A DNA stretch of 64,000 bases. Origin: Vibrio sp. BS-M-Sm-2. GTDB taxonomy: Bacteria; Pseudomonadota; Gammaproteobacteria; Enterobacterales; Vibrionaceae. The notes beneath the pieces were generated by a model. It was not told the origin of the DNA. It saw only the letters and a list, made by a program, of their open reading frames with translations, and ran no database searches. The DNA is taken from contig NZ_CP167894.1 of the NCBI RefSeq assembly GCF_041504345.1, forward strand, positions 2,976,001-3,040,000. Direction: 5' to 3'. The position numbers and the translations under genes are program-made. How positions within the stretch are numbered: the first letter of the stretch is position 1; each line of letters opens with the position of its first letter. Of this stretch, positions 48,485 through 58,068 are shown one piece after another.

Positions 48485-49066
48485 TTATAGCACATTCATT
48501 CCTTGCGCTTCTAACATATCGACTAGATCGATCAGCGGTAAACCGATCAAAGTATTTGGGTCTTTGCCTTCCATCTGTTTAAACAACGCGATGCCTAACC
48601 CTTCACACATAAAACTACCGGCGCAGTAATAAGGCTGTTCTTTCTCAACATAACTAATGATCTGTTGCTCTGTTAAATCGCGGAAATGCACTACGAAGGT
48701 GTCGAGACGCGTGTCAGCTTTGTTAGCCTCACTGTTCCAAACCGAAAGCCCGGTATAAAAAGTAATACTCTTGCCGCTTTGGCGAGATAATTGCTCGATC
48801 GCTTTTTCTCGAGTATGAGGCTTACCTATGATCTCTCCGTCAATCACACAAACCTGATCAGAGCCAATGACTAAGCTAGGCAGCTCCACAGCACAAGACT
48901 TAGCTTTGGTCTCAGCAAGGCGCATCACCAACTGTTGAGGTGTTTCTTCGGGAAGCGGCGTTTCATCGCAGTCAGGCTTAGCTGTGACAAAGTTTAACTG
49001 TAGTTTTTTGAGGATCTCTTGCCTAAATGGAGACGTAGAAGCTAAAACTAGTTGGTAATTTCTCAT
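48485..49066 (-). CDS. yceF: Maf-like m7GTP pyrophosphatase YceF
   Basis: YceF is a Maf-superfamily nucleotide pyrophosphatase that removes modified nucleotides, in E. coli m7GTP. The 193 residues begin with the family motif LVLASTSPFRQEIL and contain DETPLPEETPQQLVMRLAETKA, VIGSDQVCVIDGEIIGKP and the YCAGSFMCEGLG segment typical of the YceF subgroup. It lies between rluC and yceD, as in E. coli, divergent from yceD. Confidence 0.93.
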   Translation of the reverse strand: MRNYQLVLASTSPFRQEILKKLQLNFVTAKPDCDETPLPEETPQQLVMRLAETKAKSCAVELPSLVIGSDQVCVIDGEIIGKPHTREKAIEQLSRQSGKSITFYTGLSVWNSEANKADTRLDTFVVHFRDLTEQQIISYVEKEQPYYCAGSFMCEGLGIALFKQMEGKDPNTLIGLPLIDLVDMLEAQGMNVL

Positions 49067-49177
49067 TTTAATTTACAATTCGAGTAAGCATTTAGTTCAG
49101 GATAACGTAACTTATCCTGCTATTCATAATGCTCTGAACAGGAAAGGTAGGAAAGTACATTTTTTTTGCCATTTCCT

Positions 49178-49206
49178 TTGACTAAACATGATTTGGAAGA
49201 TAAGAT
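49178..49206 (+). promoter_or_regulatory. sigma-70 promoter of the yceD-rpmF operon
   Basis: TTGACT, exactly 17 bases, TAAGAT. The discriminator TCGCGCCC is GC-rich, as in promoters under stringent control, which suits a ribosomal protein operon. Transcription would begin at about 49213, only 2-4 bases before the yceD ATG. Confidence 0.65.
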
Positions 49207-49215
49207 TCGCGCCCT

Positions 49216-49743
49216 ATGCAAAAGGAAAAAATACCGCGTACAGTTGATCCGGCAAGAACGGCTCAAAAACGACTTGATGTGAATGGTATCATTCAGGTCA
49301 GTCTTTTAAAGCGTTTAACCGAAGCAACTGAAGGCGTAAAACGTGACGCGCAAGTCTCAATGTCATTTGGGCTTGATGAACAACGATTAGTCGTTATCTC
49401 TGGTAAAGCTAACGTCGAAGTCGATTTAGAGTGTCAACGTTGTAATGAGGTTTTCGCACATGAGTGCGATGTCCAATTTACTTATACTCCTGTTTACAGT
49501 GAGAAAAGTGAAGAGGAAGCACCGGAAGAGTACGATTTGGTAGATCTGAACGAGTACGGTGAGTTAGACCTGATTCAATTAGTTGAAGACGAGTTCATCC
49601 TTGGATTGCCACAAATAGCAATGCACGACGATGCGGACTGTAGCGTTAACTCAAATAATTTGGTATTTGGTGAACTTCCTGAAGAAATTGAGGAAGATAA
49701 AAAGCCGAATCCATTTGATGTTTTAAAAAGCTTAAAGAAGTAA
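49216..49743 (+). CDS. yceD: 23S rRNA accumulation protein YceD (DUF177)
   Basis: The 175 residues match the YceD/DUF177 family, which is needed for normal 23S rRNA levels in bacteria and plastids and is almost always encoded just before rpmF. Seen here are the paired cysteines in [11 protein letters not shown] and the acidic segment [28 protein letters not shown]. The ATG lies only about 10 bases after a good -10 element and lacks a Shine-Dalgarno. rpmF follows after 35 bases. Confidence 0.94.
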   Translation: MQKEKIPRTVDPARTAQKRLDVNGIIQVSLLKRLTEATEGVKRDAQVSMSFGLDEQRLVVISGKANVEVDLECQRCNEVFAHECDVQFTYTPVYSEKSEEEAPEEYDLVDLNEYGELDLIQLVEDEFILGLPQIAMHDDADCSVNSNNLVFGELPEEIEEDKKPNPFDVLKSLKK

Positions 49744-49778
49744 CTGCTTCTTTAAGAATTTACATAGGAGTAGGGTCA

Positions 49779-49949
49779 ATGGCCGTACAAAAGAGCAAGA
49801 AATCACGTTCAATGCGTGGCATGCGTCGTTCACACGATGCACTAACTACAGCTGCACTTTCTGTAGACGCAACTTCAGGTGAAACTCACCTACGTCACAA
49901 CGTGACTGCCGAAGGTTTCTACCGCGGCAAAAAGGTTATCAACAAGTAA
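49779..49949 (+). CDS. rpmF: 50S ribosomal protein L32
   Basis: The 57-codon frame encodes 56 residues beginning [20 protein letters not shown] and ending RGKKVINK, a clear L32. It is rich in lysine and arginine and lacks the zinc cysteines found in some L32 forms. GGAG precedes the ATG. It lies between yceD and plsX, the conserved order that links ribosome and lipid synthesis. Confidence 0.98.
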   Translation: MAVQKSKKSRSMRGMRRSHDALTTAALSVDATSGETHLRHNVTAEGFYRGKKVINK

Positions 49950-49958
49950 GGTTGACCT

Positions 49959-50984
49959 TTGCAAAATCTAACCGTTGCGCTTGATGCAATGGGCGGGGAC
50001 TTCGGTCCTCGTGTAACAGTGCCTGCCGCCGTGCAGGCACTGTCGTATTTCCCAGAGCTAAAAGTCATTCTCATAGGTGATCGAAACGCGATCACATCTC
50101 AATTATCTTCATTAGGTCGAATGCCTGATTCTCGTTTGAGTATCCAGCATTGTGATCGAGTTATATCCAATTCTGAAAAACCGTCACTAGCCTTACGTAA
50201 CAGTCAGGGTAGCTCTATGCGTGCTGCTATTGATTTGGTTGCTGAATCACAGGCTGATGCTTGTGTGAGTGGTGGCAACACCGGCGCACTGATGGCGCTA
50301 TCTCGTTTCAGACTCAAACTTCTTCCCGGCATTGATAGGCCTGCATTGGTTTCAGCTTTGCCTACTGCTTCTGGCAACCGTACATGGATGCTTGATTTAG
50401 GGGCGAACGTTTCTAGTGACGCAGATTCACTGTTTCAGTTTGCCGTAATGGGCAGTGCATTAGCCGAACAACATTTAGGTCGCGCGCCACGTGTCGCTAT
50501 CTTGAATATCGGCGCAGAAGAAATTAAAGGCAATGACCTTGTAAAACGATGCGCTGAAATGTTGTCGAATACTCAGTCTGTGAATTTCATAGGCTATATT
50601 GAAGGTAATCAATTACTTCAAGATGCTGCTGATGTCGTCGTATGTGATGGTTTTGTGGGCAATGTCTGCTTAAAAACGTGCGAAGGTACGGCTCAGCTCT
50701 TTATTGATAAGCTAAAAACGCGCATGATGGCTTCAACAATAAAGGGTTGGATAGCCAGAATGTTGTTTTCTGAGCTATTTACTGAATTAAAAACCTTGAA
50801 CCCCGACCAGTATAACGGCGCAAGTTTGTTAGGATTGCGCGGCATTGTCATTAAAAGTCATGGAAGTGCTGATGTGTCTGCAGTCGTCAACGCGATTGGT
50901 GAGGCAGTACACGAGGTCAAACGACAAGTCCCCAGCCGCATTAGCGATCGTTTGGAAGCGGTTTTACTCGAGAGGCATTATTAG
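49959..50984 (+). CDS. plsX: phosphate acyltransferase PlsX
   Basis: PlsX makes acyl phosphate from acyl-ACP, the first step of phospholipid synthesis by the PlsX-PlsY route. The 341 residues begin at a TTG ([18 protein letters not shown]) 9 bases after rpmF, with AAGGTT as Shine-Dalgarno. The family motifs [28 protein letters not shown] and [12 protein letters not shown] are intact. fabH follows after 5 bases. Confidence 0.96.
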   Translation: MQNLTVALDAMGGDFGPRVTVPAAVQALSYFPELKVILIGDRNAITSQLSSLGRMPDSRLSIQHCDRVISNSEKPSLALRNSQGSSMRAAIDLVAESQADACVSGGNTGALMALSRFRLKLLPGIDRPALVSALPTASGNRTWMLDLGANVSSDADSLFQFAVMGSALAEQHLGRAPRVAILNIGAEEIKGNDLVKRCAEMLSNTQSVNFIGYIEGNQLLQDAADVVVCDGFVGNVCLKTCEGTAQLFIDKLKTRMMASTIKGWIARMLFSELFTELKTLNPDQYNGASLLGLRGIVIKSHGSADVSAVVNAIGEAVHEVKRQVPSRISDRLEAVLLERHY

Positions 50985-50989
50985 TCTTC

Positions 50990-51940
50990 ATGTATAGCAA
51001 AATTTTAGGTACTGGCAGCTACTTGCCATCTCAGGTGCGTACAAACGCAGACTTAGAGAAAATGGTAGAGACTAGCGATGAGTGGATTGTTGCTAGAACA
51101 GGTATTAAAGAGCGTCGTATTTCAGCGGAAAACGAAACCGTTGCTGATATGGCGTTTTACGCTGCTGAGAATGCCATTGAAATGGCAGGTATCGACAAAG
51201 AAGATATTGATTTAATCATCGTTGCGACAACCAGCAGTAGCCACACATTCCCGTCTTCGGCATGTCAGGTACAAGGTAAGCTTGGAATTAAAGGCTGCCC
51301 TGCGTTTGATTTGGCTGCAGCGTGTTCTGGTTTTGTTTACGCACTGTCTGTTGCTGATCAACACATCAAGACTGGCATGTGTAAGAACGTTTTGGTAATT
51401 GGTGCTGATGCACTGTCAAAAACCTGTGATCCGACTGACCGCTCTACTATCATCTTATTTGGTGATGCAGCAGGCGCGGTGGTTGTAGGCGCAAGCGAAG
51501 AGCCAGGTATTTTGTCTACTCATATTTACTCTGATGGTAAATACGGTGAGCTTCTAAGCCTAGAAGTACCAGAGCGCGGCGGTGATGCTGACAAATGGCT
51601 GCACATGGCAGGCAACGAAGTATTCAAAGTGGCGGTAACTCAGCTTTCTAAGCTAGTTAAAGACACATTAGCTGCGAATAATATGGATAAGTCAGAGCTT
51701 GATTGGTTAGTTCCACACCAAGCGAACTACCGTATTATCTCGGCAACGGCTAAAAAGCTGACAATGTCGCTTGATCAAGTAGTTATTACTCTTGATAAGC
51801 ACGGTAATACGTCAGCAGCTACCGTGCCAACAGCACTCGATGAGGCTGTTCGCGACGGGCGAATTAAACGTGGTCAAACGCTTCTTCTTGAAGCCTTTGG
51901 TGGCGGCTTCACTTGGGGTTCTGCGTTAGTTAAATTCTAA
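50990..51940 (+). CDS. fabH: beta-ketoacyl-ACP synthase III
   Basis: FabH condenses acetyl-CoA with malonyl-ACP to start fatty acid synthesis. The 316 residues match E. coli FabH (317), with catalytic C112 in AAACSGF, histidine in VPHQANYRI and asparagine in [11 protein letters not shown]. It is tightly linked to plsX. A hairpin with a weak T run separates it from fabD. Confidence 0.98.
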   Translation: MYSKILGTGSYLPSQVRTNADLEKMVETSDEWIVARTGIKERRISAENETVADMAFYAAENAIEMAGIDKEDIDLIIVATTSSSHTFPSSACQVQGKLGIKGCPAFDLAAACSGFVYALSVADQHIKTGMCKNVLVIGADALSKTCDPTDRSTIILFGDAAGAVVVGASEEPGILSTHIYSDGKYGELLSLEVPERGGDADKWLHMAGNEVFKVAVTQLSKLVKDTLAANNMDKSELDWLVPHQANYRIISATAKKLTMSLDQVVITLDKHGNTSAATVPTALDEAVRDGRIKRGQTLLLEAFGGGFTWGSALVKF

Positions 51941-51962
51941 CCTCAAGCGATAATCAACAAAC

Positions 51963-51998
51963 AAGGCACATAACTTATGTGCCTTATTCAATTTTTTG
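51963..51998 (+). terminator. terminator-like hairpin between fabH and fabD
   Basis: AAGGCACATAA-CT-TATGTGCCTT is a perfect stem; after a spacer ATTCAA comes TTTTTT. Because the T run is displaced from the stem, it may be a partial terminator or an RNA-processing site, not a full stop. Confidence 0.6.
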
Positions 51999-52020
51999 CT
52001 TTGCTTAAAGGATAATTACA

Positions 52021-52944
52021 ATGAGCAAGTTTGCTATCGTATTCCCAGGCCAAGGCTCTCAAGCTATCGGTATGCTTGCTGACCTAGGCGAACAGTATGA
52101 TGTTGTTAAACAGACATTTGCTGAAGCTTCAGAAGCACTTGGTTACGATCTATGGGCATTGGTTCAAGATGGTCCAGTAGAAAATCTAAATGAAACTTTC
52201 CGCACTCAACCGGCTCTATTAACAGCGTCTGTTGCTATTTGGCGTGTATGGCAAGAACTTGGCCTAGAGCAACCTGTAAATCTAGCAGGTCACAGCCTAG
52301 GCGAATACTCTGCACTAGTATGTGCAGGCGTTATCGACTTTAAAGAAGCGATCAAGTTGGTTGAACTACGTGGTCAACTGATGCAAGAAGCGGTTCCTGC
52401 AGGTGTTGGTGCAATGTACGCAATCATCGGTCTAGACGATGAAGCGATTGCTAAGGCGTGTGAAGAAGCTGCGCAAGACGAAGTTGTGTCTCCAGTTAAC
52501 TTTAACTCTCCTGGCCAAGTTGTTATCGCGGGTAACAAAGCGGCAGTAGAGCGTGCTGGTGCACTTTGTAAAGAAGCGGGCGCTAAGCGTGCACTTCCGT
52601 TACCTGTTTCTGTGCCGTCTCACTGTGCACTGATGAAGCCAGCAGCAGACAAGCTAGCAGTGGCTCTAGAAGCTCTAGAGTTCAACACGCCAGCACTGCC
52701 TGTTATCAATAACGTTGATGTTATTGCTGAAACAGACCCTGCAAAAATTAAAGACGCACTTGTTCGTCAGCTATACAGCCCAGTTCGTTGGACTGAAGGT
52801 GTACAAGCGATGAACGAGCAAGGTGTTGAGAAGCTACTTGAATTAGGCCCTGGTAAAGTTCTTACTGGTCTAACAAAACGAATCGTAAAAACTATGACAG
52901 CTGCTGCAGTTAATGACACTGCATCACTAGAAGCTGCTAAGTAA
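52021..52944 (+). CDS. fabD: malonyl-CoA-ACP transacylase
   Basis: FabD loads malonyl groups onto ACP. The 307 residues show the FPGQGSQ opening at 9-15, the catalytic serine S92 in GHSLGEYSAL, and the second active-site region VPSHCALMKPAA with its histidine near 201. AAAGGA precedes the ATG. fabG follows after about 20 bases. Confidence 0.98.
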   Translation: MSKFAIVFPGQGSQAIGMLADLGEQYDVVKQTFAEASEALGYDLWALVQDGPVENLNETFRTQPALLTASVAIWRVWQELGLEQPVNLAGHSLGEYSALVCAGVIDFKEAIKLVELRGQLMQEAVPAGVGAMYAIIGLDDEAIAKACEEAAQDEVVSPVNFNSPGQVVIAGNKAAVERAGALCKEAGAKRALPLPVSVPSHCALMKPAADKLAVALEALEFNTPALPVINNVDVIAETDPAKIKDALVRQLYSPVRWTEGVQAMNEQGVEKLLELGPGKVLTGLTKRIVKTMTAAAVNDTASLEAAK

Positions 52945-52968
52945 TAACCACTTAATAGAGAAGTTATG

Positions 52969-53703
52969 ATGAATTTAGAAGGCAAAGTTGCACTAGTTAC
53001 AGGCGCAAGCCGTGGCATCGGTCGTGCAATCGCTGAACTTTTAGTTGAGCGTGGTGCTAAAGTTATCGGTACTGCTACATCTGAAGGCGGCGCAGCTGCA
53101 ATTAGCGAGTACCTTGGTGAGAACGGTAAAGGTCTTGCTCTTAATGTAACTGATACTGACTCAATTGCTGCTACACTGAAAACCATCAACGATGAATTCG
53201 GTGCGATTGACATTCTAGTTAACAACGCAGGTATCACTCGTGATAACCTACTTATGCGTATGAAAGACGACGAGTGGAATGACATCATCGATACTAACCT
53301 AACGCCTATCTTCCGCATGTCTAAAGCTGTATTGCGTGGCATGATGAAGAAGCGTCAAGGTCGTATCGTAAACGTTGGTTCTGTAGTAGGTACTATGGGT
53401 AACGCTGGTCAAGCTAACTACGCAGCTGCAAAAGCAGGCGTAATTGGTTTTACTAAATCAATGGCTCGTGAAGTTGCGTCTCGTGGCGTTACAGTGAACA
53501 CTGTAGCTCCTGGTTTCATCGAAACTGACATGACTAAAGCGCTAAATGATGACCAACGTGCTGCAACTTTGGCGAATGTACCAGCAGGTCGACTAGGTGA
53601 CCCTCGCGAAATCGCTGAAGCTGTGGTATTTTTGGCGTCACCTGCGGCAGCTTATATCACAGGTGAAACACTTCACGTCAATGGCGGTATGTACATGGTG
53701 TAA
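52969..53703 (+). CDS. fabG: 3-oxoacyl-ACP reductase
   Basis: FabG is the NADPH-dependent short-chain dehydrogenase that reduces 3-oxoacyl-ACP. The 244 residues match E. coli FabG (244): TGASRGIGRAIAE cofactor loop, NNAGITRDNLLMRM, catalytic Ser-Tyr-Lys (GSVVGTMGNAGQANYAAAKAG) and the C-terminal ITGETLHVNGGMYMV. Two ATGs in a row open the gene; 52969 fits the family start MNLEGKVALV better than 52966. Confidence 0.98.
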   Translation: MNLEGKVALVTGASRGIGRAIAELLVERGAKVIGTATSEGGAAAISEYLGENGKGLALNVTDTDSIAATLKTINDEFGAIDILVNNAGITRDNLLMRMKDDEWNDIIDTNLTPIFRMSKAVLRGMMKKRQGRIVNVGSVVGTMGNAGQANYAAAKAGVIGFTKSMAREVASRGVTVNTVAPGFIETDMTKALNDDQRAATLANVPAGRLGDPREIAEAVVFLASPAAAYITGETLHVNGGMYMV

Positions 53704-53790
53704 ATTATGTGCAACATTTGTGCATGATTTAAGTCAAGATCATACGTAATTTCGGTTAAAATCGTGAAAATTGTGGTTTGACCAGAAAAG

Positions 53791-53819
53791 TTGACCTTGC
53801 AACTTTCAATAGATTGAAT
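53791..53819 (+). promoter_or_regulatory. candidate sigma-70 promoter of acpP
   Basis: TTGACC, 17 bases, TTGAAT, about 50 bases before acpP, in the 166-base gap after fabG. acpP usually has a strong promoter of its own to meet the high demand for ACP. The -10 match is only moderate. Confidence 0.4.
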
Positions 53820-53869
53820 AAACTACGGAAAACATCGCATAAAGCGAACTCTGTAAAGGAAAAGAAAAA

Positions 53870-54103
53870 ATGAGCAACCTCGAAGAACGCGTAAAGAAAA
53901 TCATTGTTGAACAGCTAGGTGTAGACGAAGCTGAAGTTAAAAACGAAGCTTCTTTCGTTGATGACCTAGGTGCAGATTCTCTAGACACAGTTGAGCTAGT
54001 AATGGCTCTAGAAGAAGAATTCGACACTGAAATCCCAGATGAAGAAGCTGAGAAAATTACTACTGTTCAAGCAGCTATCGATTACGTAACTAGCGCTCAG
54101 TAA
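53870..54103 (+). CDS. acpP: acyl carrier protein
   Basis: AcpP carries growing acyl chains on a phosphopantetheine arm attached to S37 in the motif [18 protein letters not shown]. The 77 residues are highly acidic and differ from E. coli AcpP at few positions. A good AAAGGAAAAG Shine-Dalgarno supports the start. A hairpin follows before fabF. Confidence 0.98.
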   Translation: MSNLEERVKKIIVEQLGVDEAEVKNEASFVDDLGADSLDTVELVMALEEEFDTEIPDEEAEKITTVQAAIDYVTSAQ

Positions 54104-54113
54104 TAATCTCTCC

Positions 54114-54142
54114 CAGGCGGTCACCTCGACCGCCTGTGTTTT
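54114..54142 (+). terminator. attenuator-like hairpin between acpP and fabF
   Basis: CAGGCGGTC-ACCTC-GACCGCCTG then TGTTTT. A strong stem with a short T run, 10 bases after the acpP stop; it probably lowers fabF relative to acpP. Confidence 0.7.
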
Positions 54143-54196
54143 ATCTAACTCATCTATCCTCATCTTAAATCACCTCAATCCCCGGAGTGTAAAATC

Positions 54197-55441
54197 GTGT
54201 CCAAGCGTCGTGTAGTTGTCACTGGCATGGGTATGTTGTCACCGGTAGGCAACACTGTAGAATCTTCTTGGAAAGCCCTGCTAGCTGGTCAAAGTGGTAT
54301 CGTTAATATCGAGCACTTTGATGCAACCAATTTCTCAACTCGTTTTGCAGGTCTAGTTAAAGACTTTAACTGCGAAGAGTATATGACTAAAAAAGATGCT
54401 CGTAAGATGGACTTGTTCATCCAGTACGGCGTCGCAGCAGGTATTCAAGCTTTAGATGATTCAGCCCTAACTATTACTGAAGAAAACGCTCCACGTGTGG
54501 GTGTTGCTATCGGTTCTGGTATTGGTGGTCTTGGTTTGATCGAAGCCGGTCACCAAGCTCTAACTGAAAAAGGTCCTCGTAAGATCAGCCCGTTCTTCGT
54601 ACCGTCGACGATCGTGAATATGATTGCTGGTCACATGTCTATCATGCGTGGTCTACGCGGTCCAAACATCGCGATTTCTACTGCATGTACGACTGGCCTA
54701 CATAACATTGGTCACGCGGCTCGTATGATTGCATACGGCGATGCTGACGCAATGCTAGCGGGTGGTGCTGAAAAAGCATCAACGCCACTAGGTATGGGTG
54801 GTTTTGGTGCGGCTAAAGCACTGTCTACTCGTAACGATGAGCCTCAAAAAGCTTCTCGTCCATGGGACAAAGGCCGTGACGGCTTCGTTCTTGGTGACGG
54901 TGCAGGCATGATGGTTCTTGAAGAGTACGAACATGCGAAAGCTCGTGGCGCTAAGATTTACTGTGAGCTAGTTGGCTTCGGTATGTCGGGTGACGCTTAC
55001 CACATGACATCTCCAAGTGAAGATGGCTCAGGTGGTGCACTAGCAATGGAAGCTGCTATGCGTGATGCTGGCATTACTGGTGAACAAATCGGTTATGTAA
55101 ACGCACACGGTACTTCGACTCCTGCTGGTGACGTAGCGGAAGTTAAGGGCATCAAGCGTGCTCTTGGCGAAGCAGGCAGCAAGCAAGTATTGGTTTCTTC
55201 TACGAAATCAATGACAGGTCACCTTCTAGGTGCTGCTGGTTCTGCTGAAGCTATCATCACGGCAATGTCTCTGGTTGACCAAATTGTTCCACCAACAATC
55301 AACCTAGATGACCCTGAAGAAGGCTTAGATATTGACTTAGTACCTCACACTGCGCGTGAAGTTAGCAACATGGAATATGCTGCATGTAACTCATTCGGTT
55401 TCGGTGGTACAAACGGCTGTTTGATCTTCAAAAAGATTTAA
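54197..55441 (+). CDS. fabF: beta-ketoacyl-ACP synthase II
   Basis: FabF carries out the elongating condensations and the temperature-linked step from palmitoleate to cis-vaccenate. The 414 residues have the catalytic cysteine in [12 protein letters not shown] (about 164) and the two histidines in [11 protein letters not shown] and [14 protein letters not shown]. The start is a GTG, with CCGGAG as Shine-Dalgarno. A terminator follows. Confidence 0.98.
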   Translation: MSKRRVVVTGMGMLSPVGNTVESSWKALLAGQSGIVNIEHFDATNFSTRFAGLVKDFNCEEYMTKKDARKMDLFIQYGVAAGIQALDDSALTITEENAPRVGVAIGSGIGGLGLIEAGHQALTEKGPRKISPFFVPSTIVNMIAGHMSIMRGLRGPNIAISTACTTGLHNIGHAARMIAYGDADAMLAGGAEKASTPLGMGGFGAAKALSTRNDEPQKASRPWDKGRDGFVLGDGAGMMVLEEYEHAKARGAKIYCELVGFGMSGDAYHMTSPSEDGSGGALAMEAAMRDAGITGEQIGYVNAHGTSTPAGDVAEVKGIKRALGEAGSKQVLVSSTKSMTGHLLGAAGSAEAIITAMSLVDQIVPPTINLDDPEEGLDIDLVPHTAREVSNMEYAACNSFGFGGTNGCLIFKKI

Positions 55442-55495
55442 TCATCTTATTAAAGACGTAAACACTCGTAGATAGTCACAATTAGACTTGTTTTT

Positions 55496-55532
55496 AAACG
55501 GCTTGATGCTTTAGCATTGAGCCGTTTCTTTT
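55496..55532 (+). terminator. terminator of fabF
   Basis: AAACGGCT...AGCCGTTT hairpin with an inner TGATGC/GCATTG extension, then CTTTTT, just before pabC. Confidence 0.85.
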
Positions 55533-55545
55533 TATGGGGAAAAAC

Positions 55546-56406
55546 ATGTTTTGGGTTGATGGAGAAAGCCAGCAAACTATCGATATCTTGGACCGCTCGT
55601 TTCAGTACGGAGACGGCTGCTTTACAACAATGCTTGTGAGTGATGGTGAGATACAACATTTTCATGATCATCAGCACCGTGTCGACGAATGCCTTAAAGC
55701 GCTACGTATTTCCGCTCTTGATTGGGATGTAGTTGGTCTTTGGCTCGATACTGCACTTCAACATATCCAACACAACGGTCTTCATGAAACAAAGAACCTC
55801 CACAAGACAAACAAGCCTCATAATGAAAAAGCAGGGATCAAGCTGCACGTTAGCCGTGGAGCGGGTGGGCGTGGCTACAGTACCAAGAATATCGCCAAGC
55901 CGACAATCACCATCAGTACCTTTGATTACCCAAGTCATTATTCAGCGTGGCAAGGCTCCGGTGTTGAACTCGGTATCTGCCATCAAGCGTTAGGTTTGAG
56001 CCCACTACTTGCTGGCCATAAGCACAATAATCGTCTTGAGCAGATTTTGATGAAAGATGAAATGGATCAAGCTAATGAAGTGGATGGTGTGGTTCTTGAT
56101 ATTTCGGGTAATGTGATTGAAACCACCATGGCCAATCTGTTTTGGCGCAAAGGTCAGGCGATATACACACCTCAACTCACTCAAAGTGGTGTAGCAGGGG
56201 TTATGCGTAAGCAAGTGTTAACCGCGCTGAATCAAGCTGAACTTTCCGTTACAATTAGTGACTACTGCTTATCTCAACTCATGCAAGCTGATGAGGTTTT
56301 CATGACCAACTCCATTTTAGGGGTTGCCCCAGTTACCCGTATTAGTGATACCCAATTTAACATTGGAACCGTTACTCGTAGCCTTCAAGGACAACTAAAC
56401 TCGTGA
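55546..56406 (+). CDS. pabC: aminodeoxychorismate lyase
   Basis: PabC is a PLP enzyme of the branched-chain aminotransferase fold IV that releases pyruvate from aminodeoxychorismate to give p-aminobenzoate for folate. The family features are SFQYGDGCFTTM near the N-terminus, the PLP lysine in GHKHNNRLEQIL, GNVIETTMANLF and EVFMTNSILGVAPV. I chose ATG 55546 (MFWVDGESQ, 286 residues), since GGGGAA precedes it; the ATG at 55534 directly abuts the fabF terminator. Its stop overlaps the mltG start. Confidence 0.94.
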   Translation: MFWVDGESQQTIDILDRSFQYGDGCFTTMLVSDGEIQHFHDHQHRVDECLKALRISALDWDVVGLWLDTALQHIQHNGLHETKNLHKTNKPHNEKAGIKLHVSRGAGGRGYSTKNIAKPTITISTFDYPSHYSAWQGSGVELGICHQALGLSPLLAGHKHNNRLEQILMKDEMDQANEVDGVVLDISGNVIETTMANLFWRKGQAIYTPQLTQSGVAGVMRKQVLTALNQAELSVTISDYCLSQLMQADEVFMTNSILGVAPVTRISDTQFNIGTVTRSLQGQLNS

Positions 56407-57419
56407 TCAAAAAGTTATTTATTTTTATTATCTTGTGCTTAATCGCAGCCGGTGCTGCTGGTTTTTATGTTTACAACCAAGCACAAGATAACTTGAAACA
56501 AGTTATTCAATTAGAAAAACCACAAGTCGTGACTGTTGCTTCAGGTAGCAGCTTTAACCGCGTTCTAGCCCAGTTGATTAACGAGGGGCTTTTTGAGGCT
56601 TCTCCTTACGAGAAATTAATCCGTAAGTTACATCCTGAGCTTGTAGACGTAAAAGCGGGAACTTTCCTGCTTGAACCGGGTTTAACCTTAGAGCAAGCGC
56701 TACAGGTGCTTGTAGAAGGGAAAGAGCACCAGTTTACCATTACCTTTGTTGAAGGCAGTCGTTTTGACGAATGGCTTGTCCAGCTAAAAGACAACGAATT
56801 CATTCAACAGACGTTGGATGGCGTCTCTGAAAAAGAGATTGCTGAAAAGTTGGGTATTGAAAACGAAAAGTTAGAAGGCCTTTTCTTAGCAGAAACGTAT
56901 CACTATACCTACGGCACCACTGATTTAGATTTGTTGAAGCGGGCGCATCGAGACCTAATGAACGTGGTGAATGAAGAGTGGGAAAATCGAGCGGATAAAC
57001 TGCCTCTTAAATCGCCATACGAAGCGTTAATTCTTGCATCTATCATTGAGAAAGAGACCGCTGTTGCGTCAGAACGTGAGCGTGTCTCTTCTGTGTTCGT
57101 TAACCGTCTGAACAAGCGTATGCGTTTGCAAACTGATCCTACGGTTATCTATGGAATGGGTGAGAGCTACGATGGCAATATCCGTAAGAAAGACTTACGT
57201 ACGCCAACGCCATACAACACCTATACAATGAGTGGCTTGCCACCGACACCTATCGCTATGGCAGGCAAAGCTTCTATCAACGCGGCGTTGAATCCAGAGA
57301 AGAGCAACTACTTGTATTTCGTTGCGAGTGGAACAGGTGGTCACGTATTTTCAAAGAGTTTGACTGAGCATAACCGTGCAGTGCGAGCTTACTTAAAGCA
57401 ATTAAGAAAAAACAGATAA
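56403..57419 (+). CDS. mltG: endolytic murein transglycosylase MltG (YceG)
   Basis: MltG cleaves nascent glycan strands at the inner membrane and helps set their length. The 338 residues (E. coli YceG 340) have one N-terminal membrane helix (about 4-22), a LysM-like region, and the YceG domain with the catalytic glutamate in [17 protein letters not shown] and the [10 protein letters not shown] motif. The GTG start overlaps the pabC stop by 4 bases, so translation is probably coupled. Confidence 0.95.
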   Translation: MIKKLFIFIILCLIAAGAAGFYVYNQAQDNLKQVIQLEKPQVVTVASGSSFNRVLAQLINEGLFEASPYEKLIRKLHPELVDVKAGTFLLEPGLTLEQALQVLVEGKEHQFTITFVEGSRFDEWLVQLKDNEFIQQTLDGVSEKEIAEKLGIENEKLEGLFLAETYHYTYGTTDLDLLKRAHRDLMNVVNEEWENRADKLPLKSPYEALILASIIEKETAVASERERVSSVFVNRLNKRMRLQTDPTVIYGMGESYDGNIRKKDLRTPTPYNTYTMSGLPPTPIAMAGKASINAALNPEKSNYLYFVASGTGGHVFSKSLTEHNRAVRAYLKQLRKNR

Positions 57420-57429
57420 AGAAATAATT

Positions 57430-58062
57430 ATGAATCAGTCGAAATTTATCGTGGTTGAAGGCCTTGAAGGCGCTGGCAAAAGCACAGCAATCAATGCCAT
57501 CGTTGAGACATTAAAAGCGTCGGGTGTCGAGGATATTGTTAATACTCGCGAGCCGGGTGGTACAGTCTTAGCTGAAAAGATGCGCTCATTGGTTAAAGAA
57601 GAGCACGAAGGCGAGAAGCTTCAAGACATGACTGAATTGCTGCTGATGTACGCAGCACGTGTTCAATTAGTAGAGAACGTCATCAAGCCCGCACTCGACA
57701 GTGGTAAATGGGTCTTGGGTGATCGTCATGATATGTCTTCACAGGCTTACCAAGGTGGTGGTCGTCAGATTGCACGCACGACAATGGAATCACTGAAAGC
57801 AACCACGCTAGGCGGCTTTAAGCCCGATCTAACGCTATATTTGGACCTAGACCCTAGAGTAGGGCTAGAGCGTGCTAGAGGCCGTGGTGAGCTTGATAGA
57901 ATTGAAAAAATGGACATCTCATTTTTCGACCGCACGCGTGAGCGCTATTTAGAAATTGCAGAACAAGATGATTCTGTACTTGTGATTAATGCGCAGCAAG
58001 AAATTGAGCAAGTAGCCACTGATATTAAAGTTGCGCTAACTGCTTGGCTCGACAAACAGTAG
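57430..58062 (+). CDS. tmk: thymidylate kinase
   Basis: Tmk phosphorylates dTMP to dTDP. The 210 residues have P-loop [10 protein letters not shown] near 9-18, the DR(H/Y) motif [24 protein letters not shown] and the lid region [12 protein letters not shown]. It follows mltG by 10 bases and leads directly into holB. Confidence 0.97.
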   Translation: MNQSKFIVVEGLEGAGKSTAINAIVETLKASGVEDIVNTREPGGTVLAEKMRSLVKEEHEGEKLQDMTELLLMYAARVQLVENVIKPALDSGKWVLGDRHDMSSQAYQGGGRQIARTTMESLKATTLGGFKPDLTLYLDLDPRVGLERARGRGELDRIEKMDISFFDRTRERYLEIAEQDDSVLVINAQQEIEQVATDIKVALTAWLDKQ

Positions 58063-58068
58063 GTAGTC

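Noticed and set aside
55534..55545. ATG 55534 as the pabC start
   Set aside because: It directly abuts the T run of the fabF terminator and has no ribosome-binding site; ATG 55546 has GGGGAA in front.
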